A stretch of 64,000 nucleotides of DNA from Epidermidibacterium keratini (GTDB taxonomy: Bacteria; Actinomycetota; Actinomycetes; Mycobacteriales; Antricoccaceae): contig NZ_CP047156.1 of the NCBI RefSeq assembly GCF_009834025.1, positions 2,170,001 through 2,234,000 of the forward strand, read 5' to 3'. The notes under the pieces are model-generated. The model had not been told where the DNA came from and searched no databases. It saw nothing but the letters and a program-made list of their open reading frames with translations. Below are positions 8,241 through 16,856 of the stretch, one piece after another (position 1 is the stretch's first letter; each line of letters begins with the position of its first letter). Position numbers and translations under genes: made by a program.

Positions 8241-9014
8241 ATGGACCTCGGAATCGCTGGCAAAGCAGCGCTGGTGTGCGCGTCGACCGGTGGGCTCGGC
8301 GCCGCGACGGCTCAGGCCCTCGCCGCGGAAGGCGCCCGCGTCGTCTTCAGCGGGCGACGCGGTGAGCTTGCCGAGAAGGAGGCGTCGGCGTACGACGGCT
8401 CGGTCGGCATCGAGGCCGACTTGAGCTCGGTTGAGGGCGCCCAGCAGCTACTCACGAAGGCTCGTGAGGCCGTCGGTGACATCGACATCCTGGTGCTCAA
8501 CGGCCCTGGCCCCAAGCCCGGCACGGCGTTGGACGTCAACGGTGAGGACATGCTCCAGGCGGTCACCAGCCTGGCGATCGTGCAGCAGTCGCTCGTCGAG
8601 GCATGCCTGCCGCATATGCGCGAGCAGAAGTGGGGCCGCATCCTGTCGATCGCCTCCACCGGCGTCGTCGCGCCGATCACCGGGCTCGCGCTCTCCAGCG
8701 TCGGGCGGATGGCGCTCGCGGGATACCTGAAGTCGCTCGCCAACGTCGTCGCCGCCGACGGCGTCACGGTCAACATGCTGCTGCCCGGACGGATCGCCAC
8801 CGACCGGGTGGGCCAGCTCGATGCGAACGCCGCTGAGCAGTCCGGCAAGAGCGTCGAGGAGGTCGCGAAGAGGGCCGCGGCTTCCATCCCGGCCAAGCGC
8901 TACGGCGCCCCGGCGGAGTTCGGTGCCACCGCCGCGTTCCTGTGCAGTGACCTCGCGTCATACATCACCGGCTCGGCGGTCCGTTGCGACGGCGGTCTGC
9001 ACACGACGCTGTAA
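8241..9014 (+). CDS. SDR-family protein with altered catalytic residues (BKR-like)
   Basis: A 257-residue Rossmann protein like 3-oxoacyl-ACP reductase. The cofactor loop reads CASTGGLGAAT instead of TGxxxGxG, and the NNAG motif is replaced by LNGPGPKPG. The catalytic serine is present (SIASTG). At the YxxxK position the sequence is SSVGR, so both the catalytic Tyr and Lys are replaced. The C-terminal SDLASYITGSAVRCDGG is normal. It resembles a known 'BKR-like, imperfect tetrad' SDR subgroup, so it may have a different chemistry or a binding role. The ATG at 8241 has GGAG 6 nt upstream; longer in-frame readings begin inside the terminator. A structured leader precedes it. Confidence 0.87.
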   Translation: MDLGIAGKAALVCASTGGLGAATAQALAAEGARVVFSGRRGELAEKEASAYDGSVGIEADLSSVEGAQQLLTKAREAVGDIDILVLNGPGPKPGTALDVNGEDMLQAVTSLAIVQQSLVEACLPHMREQKWGRILSIASTGVVAPITGLALSSVGRMALAGYLKSLANVVAADGVTVNMLLPGRIATDRVGQLDANAAEQSGKSVEEVAKRAAASIPAKRYGAPAEFGATAAFLCSDLASYITGSAVRCDGGLHTTL

Positions 9015-9023
9015 TTGACGCGG

Positions 9024-9035
9024 GTCTATATAGAC
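9024..9035. promoter_or_regulatory. Perfect 12-nt palindrome, probable ArsR operator
   Basis: GTCTATATAGAC lies between the SDR stop and the ArsR start, 4 nt after a TTGACG -35-like hexamer (9015-9020). ArsR-family repressors bind AT-rich 12-2-12 or similar palindromes in their own promoters. Assignment to this regulator is inference from position. Confidence 0.6.
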
Positions 9036-9078
9036 GAGATGCACCACAATGCGCCGCCGATGTGCTGGAATACATGGC

Positions 9079-9498
9079 ATGACCACTGCAGTTCGATCGG
9101 CGACCGAAGCAGAGCGGGACGTCGTCGTCTTTAAGGCTCTCGCGCATCCCATTCGGCTGCGGATCGTCTCGCTGGTCGCGGCGGCCCCAGAGGGGCAGGT
9201 CAGCGCGGGTCACATCGTTGAGGCCTTCGACCTCTCGCAGCCGACGATCAGCCACCACCTGCGGCTGCTGCGCGAGGCCGGCGTACTCACCACTCACAAG
9301 ATCTCGACCTTCGTCTACTACCGGTTTGCGCCATCGCTGATCGAGACGGTCTCGGCAGTGCTGCCGGCCGCAGCCGCTGCCGCGCCGCCGGAGACGACGA
9401 CGCCGGTCCGGCGCGCACCGCAGCCGCAGCACGCCGTGGAGGCCAAGCCGAAGAAGAGCAAGAAGAAGTCCAAGAAGAAGAAGGACAAGAAGAAGTAG
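9079..9498 (+). CDS. ArsR-family transcriptional regulator with lysine-rich tail
   Basis: A 139-residue protein. Residues about 12-95 form the ArsR winged helix (FKALAHPIRLRIVSLV, recognition helix LSQPTISHHLRLLREAGVL, wing YYRFAP). There is no cysteine, so the classical metal sites are absent. The C-terminus is unusual: a Pro/Ala linker and then a run of about 17 residues that is almost all Lys (KKSKKKSKKKKDKKK). Such a tail should bind DNA nonspecifically or tether the repressor. ATG 9079 was chosen because it begins right at the domain. The in-frame ATG at 9049 would overlap the promoter region. It may regulate itself, the SDR upstream or the tricorn gene downstream. Confidence 0.88.
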   Translation: MTTAVRSATEAERDVVVFKALAHPIRLRIVSLVAAAPEGQVSAGHIVEAFDLSQPTISHHLRLLREAGVLTTHKISTFVYYRFAPSLIETVSAVLPAAAAAAPPETTTPVRRAPQPQHAVEAKPKKSKKKSKKKKDKKK

Positions 9499-9556
9499 CG
9501 GCCAGGGCGCCAAACCGCGGCGTACGCCGTCTGCGTCCGGGGCTAGAGTGCCTGGC

Positions 9557-12500
9557 GTGGCTACCGACTCCTACTTGCGTTTTCCTGACATCCGCGGCGA
9601 GCAGATCCTCGTCGTTGCCGACGACGACCTGTGGCTGACGACGACCGATGGTGGTCGCGCGCATCGCCTGACCACCGAACGCCGCCCGGTCCGCTCGCCA
9701 CGGCTGAGCCCCGACGGCTCGCAGGTCGCCTGGACGGCGCTGCACGGCTCGGTCAATGAGGTCTATGTCAGCGATCTGGCCGGAGGGGGCTCGCGCCAGC
9801 TGACCTTCTGGGGTCAGGACCGCACGTTCGTGCGCGGGTGGCTGTCGCCGAGCGAGGTCCTGGTCGTCAGCACCTACGGCGAGGCCGAGCGCGCGCGGAT
9901 GTTTGCCCACGCCGTCCCGGTCGACGGCTCACCCTCGCGGCGCCTGCCCTACGGCTGGGTCGCCGACCTCGCGCTCGGCCCCGGCAAGGGCGCGCTGCTG
10001 TCGACCACGACGACCGTGGAACCGGCGTACTGGAAGGGCTATCGGGGCGGCACCGCTGCCCAGCTGTGGCTGGATTCGGCCGACGATCACGGGCAGAGCA
10101 CCGGCACCTTCGCCCGAGTGCTCGGCGAGCTGAACTCCAGCCTCGTGTGCCCGCTCTATGTGTGCTCGGGCCGATCGAGCCGCATCGGGTTCGTCTCCGA
10201 TCACGAAGGGCGCGCGCAGGTCTACTCAGCGCCCGTACGCCGGGGCACCGTGCGTCTTGAGGACCTGCAGCGGCACACCGACCACGAGTTCTACGTGCGG
10301 CACGCATCCAGCGACGGTCAGCGGGTGGTGTACGTCGCCGGCGGATCGCTCTACCTGCTGGACTCTCTCGAGCCGGATGCACGCCCTCGCGAGATTGTCG
10401 TGCGGCTCGGCGGCGACCGGCCCGCGACCCGCACGCAGACCGAGCTGCTCTCCGGCGTACTCGACTGGGTCGCCCCCGACCGCAACGGTCGGGCGTCGGT
10501 GGTCGGCGCTCGCGGCAGCGTGCACTGGCTGCCGACCCGCAACGGCGCCAGCCGCACGCTGGCCGACGGCGCGCAGGTGCGCCGCCGCGAGCCCCAGGTG
10601 CTCGGCGAGTCGCGGCGGGTCGTGTGGATCAGCGACGTCGAGGGCGACGATTCGATCGAGGTGCTCGACCTGTCCGAGATCGACGCCCAGCCACGCACCC
10701 TGATGCGCGCCGGCAAAGCCGGGCGGATCACCGAGCTGCTGCCCTCTCCCGACGGCAAGCGCCTGGCCATCGCCACGCACGACGGACGGCTGCTGAGCAT
10801 CGCCGTACCCGCAAAGGTCACGCGAGCAGTCACTCCGAAAGAGCTGACGAGTACGACGTTTGGCGACCTCGGCGACTTTGCGTGGAGCCCAGACTCCACG
10901 TGGCTGGCGTGGAGCCATCCCGGCGGCGACAACCTCGCGCAGATCAAGCTCGCCGACGTGAGCGCGGCGCGGCCGACGCCGATCGAGGTGACCAGCCTGC
11001 GCTTCAACGACTTCTCGCCGAGCTTCACCGTCGACGGCAAGCATCTGGCGTTCCTGAGCTATCGCAGCTTCGACCCGATCTACGACTCCTACGTCTTTGA
11101 CCTGTCCTTCCCCGGCGGCTGCCGGCCCTACCTCGTGCCGCTGGCCGCCACGACGCCGTCGCCGTTTGATGCGCAGGTCGACGGCCGGCCGCTGGACGGC
11201 GAGGAGGGCCTGCCCGGCCCGGAGAACCCCGAGGACACCCCGAAGGAGAAGAAGCCCGAAGACACGACTCCGCGCACGACGGTCGATGTCGAGGGCCTCG
11301 CCCAGCGGCTGGTCGCCTTCCCGGTCGATGCCGGCCGGCTCGATGCGCTGCAGGCGGTGCAGGGCGGCGCGATCTGGCAGACCATGCCGTGGCGCGGCGA
11401 GCTCGGCGAAGACCTCGCCGGCGAGGGCCCGCGCCCGCGGCTGACGCACATCGACTTCGCCACGGGCAAGACCCAGACCCTCATCGACGCGGTCGAGCAG
11501 GCCGTGGTCACCGGTGACGGCTCGCGCATCGTCGTGTGGGCTGACGGCTCGCTGAGCGTCGTACCCGCTGCCCGCAAGGTCGAGGCCGATGCGCCGGACC
11601 GGCTCGAGGTCGACCTGAGCGCAACGACGGTCACCATCGAGCCGCGCGAGCAGTGGCGGCAGATGTACGACGAAGCCTGGCGGCTGATGCGCGACAACTT
11701 CTGGCGCGCCGACATGGACGGTGTCGACTGGCCGGGCGCGCGCGAGCGCTACCTGCCGCTGCTGGCCCGGATCGGCACCCACGACGACCTGGTCGACGTG
11801 CTGTGGGAGCTGCAAGGTGAGCTCGGCTCCTCGCACGCCTACGTCACCCCGGTGCCCGCGGGCCCCGACGAGGCCGAACAGCAGGGGCTGCTCGGCGCGG
11901 ACGTCGCCTACCGAAGCGGTGCCTGGGTGATCGAGCGGATCGTGCCGGGGGAGTCGTCCTCGCGCGCGGCCCGCTCCCCGCTGCAGGCGCCCGGTGTCGG
12001 GATCGCCGAGGGGGATGCGATCGTGAGCATCGGCGGGCGGCGTACCAGCCAGACCGACTCGCCCGGCAAGCTGTTGCGCGGCCGGGCCGGCAAGCCGACC
12101 GAGATCGTCGTCGCGCCCAAGCGTCGCGGCGCGAAGCCCCGGCGAGTCGTGATCACGCCGCTACCGGATGAGATGCCGGTGCGCTATCAGGACTGGGTCA
12201 ACGACCGGCGCGACTACGTGCACGCGCAGACCGACGGGCGTGTCGGCTACCTGCACGTCCCGGACATGGTGTCGGCGGGCTGGGCGCAGCTGCACCGCGA
12301 CCTGCGCACCGAGATCGGCCGCGACGCGGTGATCGTCGACGTACGCGCCAACCGCGGCGGGCACACCTCGCAGCTGGTCATCGAGAAGCTCGCGCGCACG
12401 ATAATCGGCTGGGACGTCAGCCGCGGCATGCAGCCGCTGTCCTACCCGCTGGACGCGCGACGCGGACCGCTCGTCGCAGTCACCGACATGCACGCCGGCT

Positions 12501-12838
12501 CCGACGGCGACATCGTGACCGCCGCGATCCGCGAGATGGGCCTGGGCACCGTCATCGGCACCCGCACCTGGGGCGGGGTGATCGGGATCGACGGCCGCTA
12601 CACGCTGGTCGACGGTACGTCGGTCACCCAGCCGCGCTACGCGTTCTGGTTTGAGCGCTTCGGCTGGAGCGTGGAGAACTACGGCGTCGATCCGGACATC
12701 GAGGTGCAGGTCGCCCCGCAGGACCGGGTGGCCGGCAACGACGTACAGCTCGATGCCGCGATCTCACTCGTGCTCGAGCAGCTGGCCACGTCACCGGCGA
12801 AGCAGCCGCCGACCCTGCCCGCCCCGCGCCACCGCTGA
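9557..12838 (+). CDS. Tricorn protease homologue
   Basis: A 1,093-residue tricorn-type serine protease, close to the length of the Thermoplasma enzyme. Order: N-terminal beta-propeller built of WD-like TolB repeats (about 1-330), second propeller (about 330-690) with an acidic Lys/Glu/Pro insert near 560, C1 helical domain, PDZ domain (GIAEGDAIVSIGG, about 810-890) and C2 protease domain. The catalytic set is recognisable: His760 (GSSHAYVTP), Ser982 with the oxyanion Asp983 (HAGSDGD) and Glu1040 (SVENYGVDP). Tricorn cuts oligopeptides made by proteasome-type proteases into di- to tetrapeptides in the cytoplasm. GTG 9557 matches family starts; GTG 9548 adds three residues. Confidence 0.94.
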   Translation: MATDSYLRFPDIRGEQILVVADDDLWLTTTDGGRAHRLTTERRPVRSPRLSPDGSQVAWTALHGSVNEVYVSDLAGGGSRQLTFWGQDRTFVRGWLSPSEVLVVSTYGEAERARMFAHAVPVDGSPSRRLPYGWVADLALGPGKGALLSTTTTVEPAYWKGYRGGTAAQLWLDSADDHGQSTGTFARVLGELNSSLVCPLYVCSGRSSRIGFVSDHEGRAQVYSAPVRRGTVRLEDLQRHTDHEFYVRHASSDGQRVVYVAGGSLYLLDSLEPDARPREIVVRLGGDRPATRTQTELLSGVLDWVAPDRNGRASVVGARGSVHWLPTRNGASRTLADGAQVRRREPQVLGESRRVVWISDVEGDDSIEVLDLSEIDAQPRTLMRAGKAGRITELLPSPDGKRLAIATHDGRLLSIAVPAKVTRAVTPKELTSTTFGDLGDFAWSPDSTWLAWSHPGGDNLAQIKLADVSAARPTPIEVTSLRFNDFSPSFTVDGKHLAFLSYRSFDPIYDSYVFDLSFPGGCRPYLVPLAATTPSPFDAQVDGRPLDGEEGLPGPENPEDTPKEKKPEDTTPRTTVDVEGLAQRLVAFPVDAGRLDALQAVQGGAIWQTMPWRGELGEDLAGEGPRPRLTHIDFATGKTQTLIDAVEQAVVTGDGSRIVVWADGSLSVVPAARKVEADAPDRLEVDLSATTVTIEPREQWRQMYDEAWRLMRDNFWRADMDGVDWPGARERYLPLLARIGTHDDLVDVLWELQGELGSSHAYVTPVPAGPDEAEQQGLLGADVAYRSGAWVIERIVPGESSSRAARSPLQAPGVGIAEGDAIVSIGGRRTSQTDSPGKLLRGRAGKPTEIVVAPKRRGAKPRRVVITPLPDEMPVRYQDWVNDRRDYVHAQTDGRVGYLHVPDMVSAGWAQLHRDLRTEIGRDAVIVDVRANRGGHTSQLVIEKLARTIIGWDVSRGMQPLSYPLDARRGPLVAVTDMHAGSDGDIVTAAIREMGLGTVIGTRTWGGVIGIDGRYTLVDGTSVTQPRYAFWFERFGWSVENYGVDPDIEVQVAPQDRVAGNDVQLDAAISLVLEQLATSPAKQPPTLPAPRHR

Positions 12839-12845
12839 CGTGTGG

Positions 12846-12904
12846 TTCTGCGGTGGGTATGTGAGGTTTACCGGCGCTCTAGACCTCAAAACTCCGCCGC
12901 AGAA
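12846..12904. terminator. Hairpin after the tricorn gene
   Basis: TTCTGCGG (12846-12853) pairs with CCGCAGAA (12897-12904), and the inner arms TGAGGT (12862-12867) and ACCTCA (12883-12888) pair inside it. There is no T-run, as is common for actinobacterial terminators. It separates tricorn from the MFS gene, which has its own operator. Confidence 0.5.
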
Positions 12905-12938
12905 TGCCGATGGCGGACTCAGGCGGCTCGGGCGGGTA

Positions 12939-12953
12939 GTTAGCGAGGCTAAC
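12939..12953. promoter_or_regulatory. Inverted repeat ahead of the MFS gene, probable operator
   Basis: GTTAGC (12939-12944) and GCTAAC (12948-12953) around GAG form a perfect 15-nt palindrome 21 nt before the start codon. Its position suits a repressor of the efflux gene. The cognate regulator is not adjacent. Confidence 0.55.
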
Positions 12954-12974
12954 GAGCGGGCGTAGAGTTGGTCT

Positions 12975-14177
12975 ATGCCTTTCGCCGTACTCGCCCTCCT
13001 TGGCGCGCTCACGGCGGTGGCCCCTATCTCGCTGGATCTCTATCTGGCGGCGTTCCCGCAGATCCGCGAGGATCTCGGCGTCGGGGCGTGGCAGGTCCAG
13101 CTGACGATGACCGCGTGCATGATCGGGCTCGCCGTCGGGCAGCTGATCGGCGGCATCGTCAGCGACTCACGGGGTCGGCGTACTCCGCTCATCGCGGGTA
13201 TGGCGCTCTTTACTCTCGCGAGCATCGCGTGCATCTTCGCCCCGGACATCTGGACGTTGGTGATCGCGCGGTTCCTGCAGGGCATCGGCGGCGGCGCGGG
13301 CATCGTCGTCGCGCGCGCCGTGATCCGCGACCGCACGAGCGGCGAGGCGATGGTCCGCGCGCTGACCACCACCATGATCCTGTTGGGGCTCGGTCCGATC
13401 CTCGCGCCGATGCTCGGCGGGTGGATGCTGGAGCTGACCGACTGGCGCGGGGTGTTCGGCGTACTCGCCGTGCTGGCGGCGATCTTGCTCGTCGGCTCGC
13501 TGTTCTTGCGGGAGTCGCTGCCGACCGAGCGCCGCCGGGTCAGCGGGTTCGACGCGACGATGCGCGACTTTCGGGCCGTCATCGCCGACCCGCACTGGCG
13601 CTACGGCGCGGGCTCCGTCGCGCTGACGAGTACGGCGGTCTTCGTCTACATCGGCGCGTCGTCGTTCATCTTCCAGGACATCTTCGGGCTGAGTGCGTCG
13701 GCCTTTGGCGTGCTGTTTGGCGTAATGGCGATGAACTTCATGCTCTTCAGCCAGTCCAACCGAATCCTCGGCCGCTGGCTGAGCCCGACCGCCCGCCTCG
13801 GCATCTCGGTCGTCGGCATCGCCATCGCGGCCGTCGTACTCGCCACCGCTGCGCTCGTGCCCGACCCGCCGGTGTGGCTGGCGATCGTCGGCTGCGGGCT
13901 GCTGCCGGCCTCGCATGGGCTCGGCTCACCCAACGGCATCGCGATCGCGCTGGAGCACCACGACACCCGCGCCGGGTCGGCCTCGGCGCTGCAAGGCGTC
14001 ATGCAGTACCTGCTCGGCGCGGTCTGCGTGCCGCTGGTCGGCGAGGCGTTGGGTTCGCTTGCGATTGCGGTCGGCGTGATCGCCGTACTTCTGGCCGTAC
14101 TGCGGGCGACCAACGGCCCGACACGCGAGCCGAAGCGGGCGCCGGACACCACGAACGCCACCCCGGTCGTCGGATAA
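12975..14177 (+). CDS. Bcr/CflA-family MFS drug efflux transporter
   Basis: A 400-residue, 12-helix MFS protein. DxYLAAFPQI in helix 1, QLTMTACMIGLAVGQLIGGIVSDSRGRR around the first cytoplasmic loop and RFLQGIGGGAGIVVARAVIRD in helix 4 are the DHA1 Bcr/CflA signatures. Homologues export bicyclomycin, chloramphenicol and sulfonamides. The native substrate here is unknown. A palindrome sits just before the gene and a two-way terminator overlaps its last codons. Confidence 0.92.
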   Translation: MPFAVLALLGALTAVAPISLDLYLAAFPQIREDLGVGAWQVQLTMTACMIGLAVGQLIGGIVSDSRGRRTPLIAGMALFTLASIACIFAPDIWTLVIARFLQGIGGGAGIVVARAVIRDRTSGEAMVRALTTTMILLGLGPILAPMLGGWMLELTDWRGVFGVLAVLAAILLVGSLFLRESLPTERRRVSGFDATMRDFRAVIADPHWRYGAGSVALTSTAVFVYIGASSFIFQDIFGLSASAFGVLFGVMAMNFMLFSQSNRILGRWLSPTARLGISVVGIAIAAVVLATAALVPDPPVWLAIVGCGLLPASHGLGSPNGIAIALEHHDTRAGSASALQGVMQYLLGAVCVPLVGEALGSLAIAVGVIAVLLAVLRATNGPTREPKRAPDTTNATPVVG

Positions 14178-14202
14178 CGACCGAAGTGGCGTTCGGGTGG
14201 TG
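14147..14202. terminator. Bidirectional terminator between the MFS and lon genes
   Basis: Nested arms: CACCAC/GTGGTG, GAACGCCAC (14153-14161) with GTGGCGTTC (14186-14194), and CGGTCGT (14164-14170) with ACGACCG (14177-14183), around a 6-nt loop. The stem begins inside the last codons of the MFS gene, and its loop and inner arm flank the stop. It stands between convergent genes, so it can serve both. Confidence 0.75.
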
Positions 14203-14219
14203 CTTCGTGGCGCCTCGGG

Positions 14220-16574
14220 CTAGGCCGCGGTCACCGTGGTCTCGCTCGTGGACTTCGCTGACTCCAGCGCGTCCGCGAGGATCTCGGCGACATCGCTGAC
14301 CGGACGGACGTCGAGCTCTGCCAGGACATCGGAGGGTACGTCGTCCAGGTCGGGCTCGTTGCGCTTCGGGATGAAGACGGTCTTCAGCCCGGCCCGCTGC
14401 GCGGCGAGCAGCTTTTGCTTCACGCCGCCGATCGGCAGGACCCGGCCGTTCAGGGTGACCTCACCGGTCATGCCCACGTCGCTGCGCACCGCGTGCCCGG
14501 AGGCCAGCGAGGCAAGCGCCGTCACCATCGTCACGCCCGCGGACGGTCCGTCCTTCGGGACGGCGCCGGCTGGCACGTGCAGGTGGATCGAGCTGCCTAA
14601 CGCGGCCGCGTCGATGCCGTTCGCCGCGCCGTGCGAGCGCAGGTAGGACAGCGCGATCTGCGCCGACTCCTTCATCACGTCACCGAGCTGACCGGTCAGC
14701 GTCAGCCGCGTGCCGTGTCCGGACTGCTCCTCGATGTTCGGCGTACTCGTCGCCTCGATGAACAGCACGTCGCCGCCCATCCCGGTGACCGCCAGGCCGG
14801 TCGCGACGCCCGGGACCGCCGTACGCTCGGGCGACTCCGGGGTAAACCGGGGCCGGCCCAGGAAGTCGGTCAGGTTGTCGGTCGTGACCTCGATCGGCGT
14901 ACTCGTCTCATCCGATGACGCGAGCTTGGTCGCCACCTTGCGCGCGACCTTGCCCAGCAGCCGCTCGAGCTGGCGTACGCCGGCTTCGCGGGTGTAGTTG
15001 CCGGCCAGCTCGCGGATCGCCTCGGGGGCGATCGTGACGTCGTCGTCAGTCAGCGCGGCCCGCTCCAGCTGCCGCGGCAGCAGGTGATCGGTCGCGATGG
15101 CCACCTTGTCGTCCTCGGTGTAGCCGTCGATGCTGACGAGCTCCATGCGGTCCAGCAGGGCCGGCGGGATCGTCTCGATCGAGTTGGCGGTCGCGATGAA
15201 CACGACGTCACTCAGGTCGAGGTCAAGCTCGAGGTAGTGGTCGCGGAACGTGTGGTTCTGCGCCGGGTCGAGCACCTCCAGCAGCGCGGCGGCCGGGTCA
15301 CCCCGGAAGTCGCTGCCGACCTTGTCGATCTCATCGAGCAGTACGACGGGGTTCATCGAGCCGGCCTCCTTGATCGCCCGCACGATGCGGCCGGGAAGCG
15401 CTCCGACGTACGTGCGCCGGTGGCCGCGGATCTCCGCCTCGTCGCGGACACCGCCGAGGGCGACGCGCACGAACTTGCGGTTCAGCGACCGCGCGACGCT
15501 CTCACCGAGCGACGTCTTGCCGACGCCGGGAGGACCGGCGAGGGCGAGTACGGCGCCCGACCCACGTCCACCGACGATCTCCAGGCCACGCTCGGCGCGC
15601 CGGGCGCGGACAGCGAGGTATTCCACGATCCGGTCCTTCACGTCGTCCAGTCCGTGGTGGTCGGCGTCGAGTACGGCGCGAGCAGCACTGACGTCGCTCG
15701 CGTCCTCGGTGCGCGTGGACCACGGCATCTCCAGCACGGTGTCCAGCCACGTGCGAATCCAGCCGCCCTCCGGGCTCTGGTCGCTGGCGCGTTCGAGCTT
15801 GCCGACCTCGCGAAGTGCGGCTTCGCGCACGGCCTCGGGCAGCTCGGCCTCCTCGACGCGCGAGCGGTAGTCCTGTGAGCCGTCGGGCTCGGACTCGCCG
15901 AGCTCCTTGCGGATCGCCTCCAGTTGCTGGCGCAGCAGGAACTCGCGCTGGGACTTCTCCATCCCCTCGCGCACGTCGCCGGCGATCTTGTCCGAGACCT
16001 CCTGCTCGGCGAGGTAGTCGCCGGTCCACTGGACCAGCCACTCCAGCCGCTTCTCGGGGTCAGGCTGCTCGAGCAGGTCAGCGCGCTTCTCGGCGCTGAG
16101 GTAGCTCGCCCAGCCGGCGAGGTCGGCCAGCTGGCTCGGGTCCTCGATGCTGCCGACGTGGTCGATGATCTGCCACGCGTTGCGCCGTTCAAGGACGGCG
16201 GTCAGCAGCCGCTTGTACTCGGTCGCCAGCTCCTGGGCTTTGGCGGTCGGCTCGATCGCCTCGACCTCTTCGACCTCGACCCAGAGGGCAGCACCCGGTC
16301 CGGTGACACCGTGACCGATCTTGGCGCGCGTCTCGGCGCGCAGGACGGCGGCCGGCTCACCGCTGGGCAGCCGCCCGATCTGCTCGATCGTGGCGATGGC
16401 GCCGTGGGTGGGGTAGCGCTCGCCGAACCGAGGCGCGACGAGCAGTTTCTTATCTGAGCCGGCCGCTTCGACGGCGGCGCGGGCTTGGTCGTCTAGTTCG
16501 ATGGGCATAGTCATGCCCGGAAGAGCCACCTGATCGTGCAAGAACAGCACGGGCAGCTGTGTCAACTCAGCCAT
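14220..16574 (-). CDS. lon: ATP-dependent protease Lon
   Basis: A 784-residue LonA protease. Order: N-terminal substrate-recognition domain (about 1-200), helical linker, AAA+ module with Walker A (LAGPPGVGKTSLGESV), Walker B (PVVLLDEIDKV) and sensor residues, then the protease domain with the Ser of KDGPSAGVTM and the Lys of GGVKQKLLAA as catalytic dyad. It degrades misfolded and selected regulatory proteins in the cytoplasm. The ATG at 16574 is preceded 4 nt upstream by AAGGAG. A longer in-frame start at 16601 would lie inside the HAIR operator and is rejected. The HAIR element implies HspR-controlled heat induction. It is transcribed divergently from serA. Confidence 0.97.
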   Translation of the reverse strand: MAELTQLPVLFLHDQVALPGMTMPIELDDQARAAVEAAGSDKKLLVAPRFGERYPTHGAIATIEQIGRLPSGEPAAVLRAETRAKIGHGVTGPGAALWVEVEEVEAIEPTAKAQELATEYKRLLTAVLERRNAWQIIDHVGSIEDPSQLADLAGWASYLSAEKRADLLEQPDPEKRLEWLVQWTGDYLAEQEVSDKIAGDVREGMEKSQREFLLRQQLEAIRKELGESEPDGSQDYRSRVEEAELPEAVREAALREVGKLERASDQSPEGGWIRTWLDTVLEMPWSTRTEDASDVSAARAVLDADHHGLDDVKDRIVEYLAVRARRAERGLEIVGGRGSGAVLALAGPPGVGKTSLGESVARSLNRKFVRVALGGVRDEAEIRGHRRTYVGALPGRIVRAIKEAGSMNPVVLLDEIDKVGSDFRGDPAAALLEVLDPAQNHTFRDHYLELDLDLSDVVFIATANSIETIPPALLDRMELVSIDGYTEDDKVAIATDHLLPRQLERAALTDDDVTIAPEAIRELAGNYTREAGVRQLERLLGKVARKVATKLASSDETSTPIEVTTDNLTDFLGRPRFTPESPERTAVPGVATGLAVTGMGGDVLFIEATSTPNIEEQSGHGTRLTLTGQLGDVMKESAQIALSYLRSHGAANGIDAAALGSSIHLHVPAGAVPKDGPSAGVTMVTALASLASGHAVRSDVGMTGEVTLNGRVLPIGGVKQKLLAAQRAGLKTVFIPKRNEPDLDDVPSDVLAELDVRPVSDVAEILADALESAKSTSETTVTAA

Positions 16575-16586
16575 CTCGCTCCTTAA

Positions 16587-16607
16587 GTTGAGTCTGATCA
16601 ACTCAAG
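16587..16607. promoter_or_regulatory. HAIR element (HspR operator) upstream of lon
   Basis: The site reads GTTGAGT-N7-ACTCAAG. The HAIR consensus is CTTGAGT-N7-ACTCAAG, so 13 of 14 consensus bases match and only the outermost left base differs. It lies 12 nt before the lon start codon. HspR repression of lon through HAIR is established in Streptomyces. Confidence 0.88.
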
Positions 16608-16683
16608 GTTTCCGAGGGTGGTTTCATTCCCGAACCACCTGTGCGTCCCCTATGGGCGAACACCCCGCCTATCCGAGAGGAGT

Positions 16684-16788
16684 TTCTCTCGGATCGAGCG
16701 CAACTTCTCTCGGATCGAGCGCAACTTCTCTCGGATCGAGCGCAATTTCTCTCGGATCGGCGGAAATAAGTCTCGGATCGGGGGAGAG
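16684..16788. repeat. 21-bp tandem repeat array A
   Basis: Five contiguous 21-nt units start at 16684, 16705, 16726, 16747 and 16768. Units 1 and 2 are identical and unit 3 differs by one base; units 4 and 5 drift on the right side. The core on this strand is CTCTCGGATC (GATCCGAGAG on the other). A further half-unit in opposite orientation (ATCCGAGAG, about 16671-16679) precedes it, making an inverted repeat with unit 1. The array fills the space between divergent lon and serA. Confidence 0.93.
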
Positions 16789-16856
16789 CGGGTGGTCTCG
16801 GTCACGACGCGTGGCGGCGTACCGTGTTCGGGGTTGAGGCAATGAGGAGGTCGGCG

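Noticed and set aside
16684-16788. CRISPR array
   Set aside because: Units are contiguous 21-mers with no spacers, and no cas gene is near.
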